The translations under genes and the position numbers were made by a program. Source: Bacteroidota bacterium (GTDB taxonomy: Bacteria; Bacteroidota; Bacteroidia; Chitinophagales; Chitinophagaceae). Taken from it: DNA of 47,777 bases. Location of the stretch: positions 1 through 47,777 of the forward strand of contig JAFDXP010000077.1 of NCBI GenBank assembly GCA_018267875.1, written 5' to 3'. Below are positions 42,525-47,777 of the stretch, piece after piece (within the stretch, counting starts at the first letter, position 1; each line of letters begins with the position of its first letter). The notes under the pieces were generated by a model. That model saw only the letters and a program-made list of their open reading frames with translations. It made no database searches and was not told where the DNA came from.

Positions 42525-44575
42525 TGAACCAAGCCCAACATAATACAATCGTCAATTTCATTTGGAGTATTGCAGATGACGTACTTCGTGATGTGTACAC
42601 AAGAGGTAAATACAGAGACATTATTTTGCCATTTACGGTATTAAGGCGTTTAGATGCTATTCTGGAACCAACCAAAGAAGCAGTGCTACAAATGCACGAA
42701 AAGCTAAACACAATGAAGATAGATAACCAAGCCCCACAGCTTCGCAAAGTAAGTGGCTATGTTTTTTACAATACTTCAAAATACACGTTTAAAAAACTAC
42801 TCAACGAACCGGGCAACATTCGCCAAAATTTAGAAACCTATTTAGATGGGTTCAGTAGCGATGTACAGGATATTATAAGCAAGTTCAAATTGCGTAATCA
42901 ATTAGAAACAATGGAAGAAGGAAATATCACTTTTCCATTGATAGAAAAATTTTGTACCAGCACCATTAACCTAAGCCCCAAGCCAGTTGTTGACAAAGAT
43001 GGCAATGTAGTGATGGAAGGCTTAACCAATTTAGGTATGGGCTATGTGTTTGAAGAATTGATTAGAAAATTCAATGAAGAAAATAACGAAGAAGCTGGAG
43101 AACACTTTACACCAAGAGAGATTATTAAGCTAATGACCCATTTAATTTTTGATCCTATTAAAGGCAAAATTAAAGATGGCACTTACCTTATTTACGACCC
43201 TGCTTGTGGTAGTGGTGGTATGCTTACCGAAGCAGAACATTTTGCGTTAGAAATAAACCCTAAGGCAACATTTCATTTGTATGGGCAAGAAGTAAACCCC
43301 GAGACATTCGCCATCTGCAAAGCAGATATGCTCATAAAGGAAGAAGACCCCGATAAAATCGCCTTCGGCTCTACATTAAGCAATGATGGTTTTTCAAACT
43401 TGCAGTTTGATTTTATGTTGAGCAATCCACCTTACGGCAAAACTTGGAAGATAGACCAACCTGCCATAGTGGATAAAAAGGAAATCATTGACCACCGCTT
43501 TAAAATTGGAGTACCAAGAGTAAACGATGGGCAATTGCTTTTTTTGATGAATATGGTAAGCAAAATGAAAAAGGATAGTGAACTGGGAAGCCGTTTTGCA
43601 ACTATTCATAATGGCAGTGCTTTGTTTACAGGCGATGCAGGGCAAGGCGAAAGCGAAATACGCAAATACCTTTTTGAAAATGATTTACTGGAAGCCATTA
43701 TAGCCCTGCCAAACGATTTATTTTACAACACTGGCATACCTACTTACATATTTATTCTTACCAACAAAAAGGACAAGAAACGCAAAGGAAAGCTGCAATT
43801 GATAAATGTAACTGCCGACCATTTTAATGCAAAAATGCGTAAGCCATTGGGCAAAAAAAGAGTACAATTTGATGCTGCTCATATAAAAGCCATTACCAAA
43901 TTATTTACCGATTTTGAACCCAACGAGTACAGCATCATTTTAGATAATACCGATTTTGGCTACCACCAAATAACAGTGCATACGCCTTTGCAGTTATTAG
44001 TGGCTAATTGTAAGTTGTTAGTAGAAAGCAAAAGAATTAAATTAGAAAGTGAGTCGTTAATTCTTTTGTATGAAAGTATAAAAAGTGAAATTTGTTCATT
44101 TTTGGGGAATAAGGCTTTTGACGATTTTAATGAAGTGATAGTTGAATTTTCCAATCATCTGAAAAAAAATAAAATTGATTTTTCTGAAAAAGAGCTCAAG
44201 GAAATAATGATGCAGTTTGCAATTGTAGATGCGAATGCAAAACCTGTTTTCAAAATTTTAAATGACTATAAATCATTTTTCAAAAACAAAGCTAAAAAAC
44301 CTAACCACTCACAACTAATAACTAATAATTCTCTTAAAGACATAGAAAACATACCACTCAAAGATAGTATTGATGATTTCTTTGAAACCGAAGTATTGCC
44401 ATTTGTGCCAAATGCCTGGTACAATGCCAAAGAAACCAAAGTAGGCTACGAAATAAATTTTGCCAAATACTTTTATCAGTACCAAGCACCAAGAAGTTTA
44501 GCCGAAATAACCAAAGACATATTGGCTATTGAGCAAGAAACAGAAAATTTATTGAAAGAAATTATTGAAGCATAA
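42524..44575 (+). CDS. hsdM: Type I restriction-modification methyltransferase subunit HsdM
   Basis: A 683-residue protein. The N-terminal HsdM helical domain (residues ~1-160) is followed by an N6-adenine methyltransferase domain with YDPACGSGGM (SAM site, near residue 226) and the catalytic NPPY in FMLSNPPYGKTW (near 303). The C-terminus (FFETEVLPFVPNAWYN, NFAKYFYQYQAPRSL) is typical. Residues ~490-603 form an extra segment whose ends are encoded by inverted TTAGT-type repeats (LQLLVANCKLLVES and NHSQLITNNS). With HsdS it methylates adenine; with HsdR, not in view, it would restrict foreign DNA. Confidence 0.95.
   Translation: MNQAQHNTIVNFIWSIADDVLRDVYTRGKYRDIILPFTVLRRLDAILEPTKEAVLQMHEKLNTMKIDNQAPQLRKVSGYVFYNTSKYTFKKLLNEPGNIRQNLETYLDGFSSDVQDIISKFKLRNQLETMEEGNITFPLIEKFCTSTINLSPKPVVDKDGNVVMEGLTNLGMGYVFEELIRKFNEENNEEAGEHFTPREIIKLMTHLIFDPIKGKIKDGTYLIYDPACGSGGMLTEAEHFALEINPKATFHLYGQEVNPETFAICKADMLIKEEDPDKIAFGSTLSNDGFSNLQFDFMLSNPPYGKTWKIDQPAIVDKKEIIDHRFKIGVPRVNDGQLLFLMNMVSKMKKDSELGSRFATIHNGSALFTGDAGQGESEIRKYLFENDLLEAIIALPNDLFYNTGIPTYIFILTNKKDKKRKGKLQLINVTADHFNAKMRKPLGKKRVQFDAAHIKAITKLFTDFEPNEYSIILDNTDFGYHQITVHTPLQLLVANCKLLVESKRIKLESESLILLYESIKSEICSFLGNKAFDDFNEVIVEFSNHLKKNKIDFSEKELKEIMMQFAIVDANAKPVFKILNDYKSFFKNKAKKPNHSQLITNNSLKDIENIPLKDSIDDFFETEVLPFVPNAWYNAKETKVGYEINFAKYFYQYQAPRSLAEITKDILAIEQETENLLKEIIEA
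43991..44331. repeat. Inverted TTAGT-type repeats bounding an extra segment of hsdM
   Basis: The plus strand reads TTATTAGTGGCTAATTG...GTTGTTAGT at 43995-44022. The complement of 44301-44330 reads TTATTAGTTATTAGTTG followed by TGAGTGGTTAG. The ~270 bp between them encode an AT-rich helical insert in HsdM. The same TTAGTTG/TTAGTGG units recur around hsdS. Confidence 0.6.
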
Positions 44576-44577
44576 AA

Positions 44578-45043
44578 TGTCAGAATCAGAATTATGAGGA
44601 TTTAATGATTAACAAGATGTAAAGCAAATAGAATGAACTTAGATGAAATAACATATAAAATAAATGGCTGTGCAATGAAAGTGCATACTACTTTAGGGAA
44701 TGGGTTTCAAGAAGTCATATATCAGAGGTGTTTAGCAATAGAATTAGAAAAAGCCAAATTAAATTTCAATAGAGAGCAAGAACATGTTATTTTTTATGAA
44801 GGCATTGAAGTTGGTACCCGTAGGGCAGATTTTGTGGTAGAAAACCAAATTATTGTTGAAATAAAAGCAATCATAAATTTAGAAGATGTTCACCTTGCTC
44901 AAGCGAAAAATTACATAGTAGCCTATGATAAATCAATTGGCTTATTAATCAATTTTGGAGGTAGAAGTTTACAATTTAAAAAAATCTTTAATCCTAAATA
45001 CAATCCCGTAAATCCTACAATCCAATAAATCTTGATTCAGACA
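44578..45043. mobile_element. Candidate GxxExxY cassette with terminal inverted repeats
   Basis: A 466-bp unit starting TGTCAGAATCAGAATTAT (44578 on) and ending with the complement of TGTCTGAATCAAGATTTAT (back from 45043). The imperfect inverted similarity extends ~40 bp (GGATTtA...GATT repeats). It contains one gene. It sits between a duplicated hsdM end, as if a small cassette inserted at the hsdM stop and rebuilt it. Confidence 0.6.
44633..45028 (+). CDS. GxxExxY protein (PD-(D/E)XK nuclease-like)
   Basis: A 131-residue protein with the naming motif GNGFQEVIYQ (G...E..Y, residues ~23-32). A nuclease-like core follows: EHVIFYEGIEVGTRRADFVVENQIIVEIKAI, containing the D...ExK arrangement (RADFVV, VEIKA) of the PD-(D/E)XK fold. 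It probably binds or cuts nucleic acid, but no role is established. It interrupts the type I restriction operon and carries its own inverted-repeat borders, so it is likely a passenger rather than part of the restriction system. Confidence 0.9.
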   Translation: MNLDEITYKINGCAMKVHTTLGNGFQEVIYQRCLAIELEKAKLNFNREQEHVIFYEGIEVGTRRADFVVENQIIVEIKAIINLEDVHLAQAKNYIVAYDKSIGLLINFGGRSLQFKKIFNPKYNPVNPTIQ

Positions 45044-45090
45044 ATTGAGCAGGAAACAGAAAACCTATTGAAAGAAATTATTGAAGCATA

Positions 45091-45198
45091 ATGCAAATTA
45101 CAGAGCAAATAATAAACAAATTTCCAATTGTGTCCGCACTGCGGACGCAATTCAATTGGACATATTACAGCACCATTACTAATAAAATTATTGAATAA
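45091..45198 (+). pseudogene. 35-residue remnant, possibly of a DUF1016/YhcG nuclease gene
   Basis: The ATG at 45091 overlaps the second copy of the hsdM stop (TAATG), as for a native downstream gene. The short product reads MQITEQIINKFPIVSALRTQ, then FNWTYYSTIT. SALRTQxNWT-Y is like the N-terminus of DUF1016 nucleases. It stops at once, 1 bp before dinD. A deleted gene is the likely reading; a genuine leader peptide is the alternative. Confidence 0.35.
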
Positions 45199-45199
45199 T

Positions 45200-46060
45200 A
45201 TGGCAAAAGAAATTTCAAAAAATAACCTGTCGCTTTTTGAAAGCATTAAAAAGCTTGATGAACAAGGCAATGAATATTGGAGTGCCAGAGATTTATCAAA
45301 AGTATTAGAGTACAGCGAATACAGGCATTTTTTACCAGTTATAGAAAGGGCAAAAGAAGCCTGTAAAAATAGTGAGCAAGATGTTACACATCATTTCGAG
45401 GATATCCTCGAAATGATAGAATTGGGAAAAACCGCTAAACGTGGGGTAGATAATGTAAAACTAAGCCGTTATGCCTGTTACCTTATAGTACAAAATGCCG
45501 ACCCAAGTAAAGAAGTTGTTGCCCTTGGGCAAACCTATTTTGCTGTGCAAACCCGAATACAGGAAATACAGCAAATGGATGCTTACAACAAACTAAGCAC
45601 CGAGGAAGAGAAACGTATTTTTTTGCGAAATGAAATGAGCAAACACAATACCTACTTGGCAGCAGCAGCCAAAAATGCTGGTGTACGAGATGGGTTAGAT
45701 TATGCCATATTTCAAAACCACGGCTATGCAGGCTTGTATGGTGGCTTAGATGCCAAAGGCATACACAAAAAGAAAAACCTAAAAAAGAGCCAACACATAT
45801 TAGACCATATGGGTAGTACCGAGTTGGCAGCCAACTTATTTAGAGCCACACAAACCGAAGAAAAACTACGCAACGAAAACATACAAGGCAAACAAAAAGC
45901 CAACCAAACACACTACGAAGTAGGCAAAAAAGTACGCCAAACCATTAAAGAAATTGGTGGCACCATGCCAGAAAACCTGCCGGTAGAAGAAAGCATAAAA
46001 ACAGTACAAAAAAAGCTGGACAAAAAACCCATTAAAAAAATAGAACCCAAAAAGAAATAA
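45200..46060 (+). CDS. dinD: DinD-like DNA-damage-inducible protein D
   Basis: 286 residues from ATG 45200. LFESIKKLDEQGNEYWSARDLSKVLEYSEYRHFLPVIERAKEAC is the BRO-N-like start of the DinD family. VKLSRYACYLIVQNADPSKEVVALGQTYFAVQTR and the C-terminal domain (KHNTYLAAAAKNAGV, FQNHGYAGLYGG) follow, then a Lys-rich tail. E. coli DinD is SOS-induced and inhibits RecA filaments. Homologues often lie inside Bacteroidota type I restriction operons, as here between hsdM and hsdS. The gene contains a 28-bp perfect palindrome at 45390-45417. Confidence 0.9.
   Translation: MAKEISKNNLSLFESIKKLDEQGNEYWSARDLSKVLEYSEYRHFLPVIERAKEACKNSEQDVTHHFEDILEMIELGKTAKRGVDNVKLSRYACYLIVQNADPSKEVVALGQTYFAVQTRIQEIQQMDAYNKLSTEEEKRIFLRNEMSKHNTYLAAAAKNAGVRDGLDYAIFQNHGYAGLYGGLDAKGIHKKKNLKKSQHILDHMGSTELAANLFRATQTEEKLRNENIQGKQKANQTHYEVGKKVRQTIKEIGGTMPENLPVEESIKTVQKKLDKKPIKKIEPKKK
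45390..45417. repeat. 28-bp perfect palindrome inside dinD
   Basis: The two 14-nt halves are exact complements, centred between 45403 and 45404 (central GGATATCC). It encodes HHFEDILEMIE in frame. Perfect symmetry of this length inside a gene is unusual. Confidence 0.75.
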
Positions 46061-46073
46061 TGACCACTACCTT

Positions 46074-46091
46074 TTAGTTGTTAGTTGTTAG
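46074..46091 (+). repeat. TTAGTTG repeat block before hsdS
   Basis: TTAGTTGTTAGTTGTTAG is a 7-6 nt-period repeat ahead of the hsdS start. Related blocks lie at 46735-46770 and 47428-47471. Confidence 0.75.
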
Positions 46092-46111
46092 TTATAAATT
46101 ATTAATTATAA

Positions 46112-47443
46112 ATGAATAATACCGCTACATATAACAAATCAGCTTGGTTGGGCAACTATCCTGCACATTGGAAAGTGCTAAGGATTAAAAATTGTGCTTC
46201 AATTAATCAAAATACACTTACCGAACAAACTGGTTTAGATTACCAGTTTAATTATTTGGATATAGCAAATGTAAATAGTGATGGTGAAGTTTTAGAGATT
46301 CAAAAAATGAGTTTTAAAGATGCGCCTTCAAGAGCAAGAAGAATAGTAAATAAAGATGATATTGTTATTTCTACTGTTAGAACTTACTTAAAAGCAATTG
46401 CTTTAATAGGAAATGATTTTGATAATCTAATTGCTTCTACAGGATTTGCAGTTTTAAAAAGTAAAGGAAACATTAATCCAAAATATCTTTATTATGCGTT
46501 AAACTCTAAAATTTTTATTCATAAGGTAATGATAAATTCATTTGGTGTTACATATCCTGCAATTACGCCAACTGCATTAAATTGCTTATCTATTCCAGTT
46601 CCACCACTTACCGAACAAACACAAATTGCCAATTACCTCGACACTCAATCTCAAAAAATAAACCACTTTATTGCCAAAAAGCAACAATTTATTACACTAC
46701 TCAAAGAGCAAAGACAAAGTGTGATAAATACAATGGTTAGTGGTAAGTTGTTAGTGGTTAGTGGTAAATTGGAAGCTCCAAAAAAAGTAAAAGATAGCGG
46801 TATAAAATGGTTGGGCAATATTCCTGAACATTGGGAAGTGAGGAAATTAAGATATTGCGGGCATTGCCAAAATGGTTTAAATAAAGGCGGGGAGTTTTTT
46901 GGGACAGGCTATCCATTTTACGGATATGGGGATATTTATAACAATGAAATTTTACCTGTAGAACCTTCAGGTTTAGTTATGTCAAGTGTGAATGATAGGG
47001 ATAGTTGTTCGGTTCAAGAAGGTGATGTTTTTTTTACAAGAACTTCTGAAATTGTTGAAGAGATAGCAATAGCTTCTACTTGTTTTACGACTGTTGAAGA
47101 TGCAACATTTTCTGGTTTCCTAATTCGCTTTAGACCAATTAAGGATATTATTGATAAGACGTTTTCTGCTTACTATTTCAGATGTCAATTATTGAGAGCC
47201 TTTTTTGTAAAAGAAATGAATATTATTACGAGAGCATCAATGAGCCAAGATTTATTGAAAAATTTATCAATCCTCATTCCACCATTAGAGGAACAAAAAG
47301 ATATAGCAAATCACATAAAAACCGAAACAGCCACCATAGACACCGCCATAGCCAAAACCGAAAGAGAAATAGAACTGATAAAAGAATACAAAGAAGCTAT
47401 GATAGCCGAGGCAGTGATGGGGAAGATAGTGGTTAGTGGTTAG
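46112..47443 (+). CDS. hsdS: Type I restriction specificity subunit HsdS
   Basis: A 443-residue protein with two target-recognition domains, each starting with a WLGNxPxHW motif (residues ~11 and ~231) and ending in a conserved coiled-coil helix (QKINHFIAKKQQFITLLKEQRQSV and ATIDTAIAKTEREIELIKEYKEAM). It sets the bipartite DNA sequence read by the HsdM/HsdR complex. TTAGTGG-type repeats encode VSGKLLVVSGK between the halves and the final VVSG, so the same DNA repeat closes both halves. It lies 51 bp after dinD. Confidence 0.94.
   Translation: MNNTATYNKSAWLGNYPAHWKVLRIKNCASINQNTLTEQTGLDYQFNYLDIANVNSDGEVLEIQKMSFKDAPSRARRIVNKDDIVISTVRTYLKAIALIGNDFDNLIASTGFAVLKSKGNINPKYLYYALNSKIFIHKVMINSFGVTYPAITPTALNCLSIPVPPLTEQTQIANYLDTQSQKINHFIAKKQQFITLLKEQRQSVINTMVSGKLLVVSGKLEAPKKVKDSGIKWLGNIPEHWEVRKLRYCGHCQNGLNKGGEFFGTGYPFYGYGDIYNNEILPVEPSGLVMSSVNDRDSCSVQEGDVFFTRTSEIVEEIAIASTCFTTVEDATFSGFLIRFRPIKDIIDKTFSAYYFRCQLLRAFFVKEMNIITRASMSQDLLKNLSILIPPLEEQKDIANHIKTETATIDTAIAKTEREIELIKEYKEAMIAEAVMGKIVVSG
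46735..46770 (+). repeat. TTAGTGG repeat block inside hsdS
   Basis: GGTTAGTGGTAAGTTGTTAGTGGTTAG... lies at the junction of the two HsdS halves and is read as MVSGKLLVVSGK. Confidence 0.75.
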
Positions 47444-47471
47444 TTGTTAGTTGTTAGTTGTTAGTGGTTAG
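47428..47471 (+). repeat. TTAGTGG/TTAGTTG repeat block at the end of hsdS
   Basis: About six TTAGTGG or TTAGTTG units in a row. The hsdS stop codon (47441-47443) lies within the block, and the next gene begins 17 bp after it. Confidence 0.8.
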
Positions 47472-47487
47472 AAATAAAAGTGATAAA

Positions 47488-47777
47488 ATGAAAGAAAGTA
47501 ATATTAGAAATAAGAGTTTTGCCTTTGCAATTAGGGTAGTGAAACTGTATCAATATTTAATTGGAGAGAAGAAGGAATTTGTACTTAGCAAACAACTATT
47601 ACGCAGTGGTACAAGTGTAGGGGCAATGGTGCGTGAAAGTGAACACAGTGAAAGCAAAGCCGACTTTATACATAAATTGGCTATTGCCCAAAAAGAAATA
47701 AACGAAACTATTTATTGGCTGGAGTTATTAAATGCAACTAATTATTTAACTCAAGAACAATTTGAAAGTATCAACAA
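47488..47777 (+). CDS. Four-helix-bundle protein (S23/IVS-like), partial
   Basis: The frame from ATG 47488 runs off the window after 96 codons. IRNKSFAFAIRVVKLYQYL, LSKQLLRSGTSVGAMVRESEHSESKADFIHKLAIAQKEINETIYWLELL is the four-helix-bundle family first seen in 23S rRNA intervening sequences. It has no proven function. Copies are frequent next to TTAGTTG repeats and within restriction loci of Bacteroidota. A downstream hsdR would be expected beyond the window. Confidence 0.92.
   Translation, partial: MKESNIRNKSFAFAIRVVKLYQYLIGEKKEFVLSKQLLRSGTSVGAMVRESEHSESKADFIHKLAIAQKEINETIYWLELLNATNYLTQEQFESIN

Larger units (their letters stand above)
44528..45091. repeat. 48-bp direct repeats: duplicated 3' end of hsdM
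   Basis: 44528-44575, the last 48 bp of hsdM (EQETENLLKEIIEA and stop), reappear at 45044-45091 with three mismatches. The two copies bracket the GxxExxY gene and its terminal inverted repeats. Confidence 0.85.
42102..47777 (+). mobile_element. Probable second, tandem element carrying a type I restriction locus (right end outside window)
   Basis: The sequence after the att core resembles the first island's left end at equal spacing: CTAAGTGCTTGTTTTTC at 42120 versus CTAAGTACTTGTTTTTC at 11696 (both 19 bp past the core), and TTTTTTACTTA 83-84 bp past it in both. No integrase follows here; the first gene is the XRE regulator. The extent to the right is unknown, and the gap 41917-42230 holds no gene. 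Confidence 0.6.

Noticed and set aside
46074-47471. TTAGTTG blocks as CRISPR-like or telomere-like arrays
   Set aside because: Units are 6-7 nt, imperfect, few in number and partly coding. They fit dispersed simple repeats at gene ends.

Overview
The window comes from a Bacteroidota chromosome, most likely a Chitinophagaceae-like member. The reasons are the MurF-alanine racemase fusion, the gldF/gldG gliding genes, TTTG / TAnnTTTG-type promoters, an RND-TolC fusion pump and AT-rich DNA full of small palindromes. No rRNA or tRNA gene was seen.

Positions 1-11677 are ordinary chromosome: the end of a response regulator, a small lipoprotein, an MbnP/MbnH-like copper-protein and di-haem enzyme pair, murF-alr, a DUF4340-gldG-gldF ABC transporter operon (minus strand), an M23 peptidase that apparently starts at CTG, and mnmE.

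Positions 11678-42101 are a 30.4-kb integrated island. Its tyrosine integrase sits next to the intact 3' end of mnmE. The last 18 bp of mnmE (TTTTGTATCGGAAAGTAA) recur at the far end, and both ends carry short TTTGTTGCC(C) repeats that look like integrase arm sites. Behind the integrase lie HTH/excisionase-like genes and a primase-like pair (BT4734/VirE-N and PriCT-DUF3987). Next comes an XRE regulator, a 43-aa ORF and a long prokaryotic Argonaute that lacks PIWI catalytic residues but keeps the MID guide-5'-end motif. The rest of the cargo is a large copper/zinc/cadmium resistance block (HMA and HYC_CC_PP proteins, two DUF3347 proteins, CopB-type and ZntA-type P-type ATPases, a very large multicopper oxidase, a CusA-TolC fusion and CusB). 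The AraC/HMA regulator of that block has an in-frame stop. The right end (37.7-42 kb) holds small unknown genes and several 50-115-nt imperfect hairpins, two of which are a related, covarying pair. No relaxase or conjugation gene was seen, so the island would need help to move between cells.

From 42102 on, the sequence just past the att core resembles the left end of the first island at the same spacing. This suggests a second, related element stacked in tandem. It carries a paralogous XRE regulator and a type I restriction-modification locus (hsdM, a GxxExxY cassette, dinD-like, hsdS, a four-helix-bundle gene) that runs off the window; hsdR is not in view. The same kind of XRE regulator therefore heads a pAgo module in one element and a restriction module in the next.
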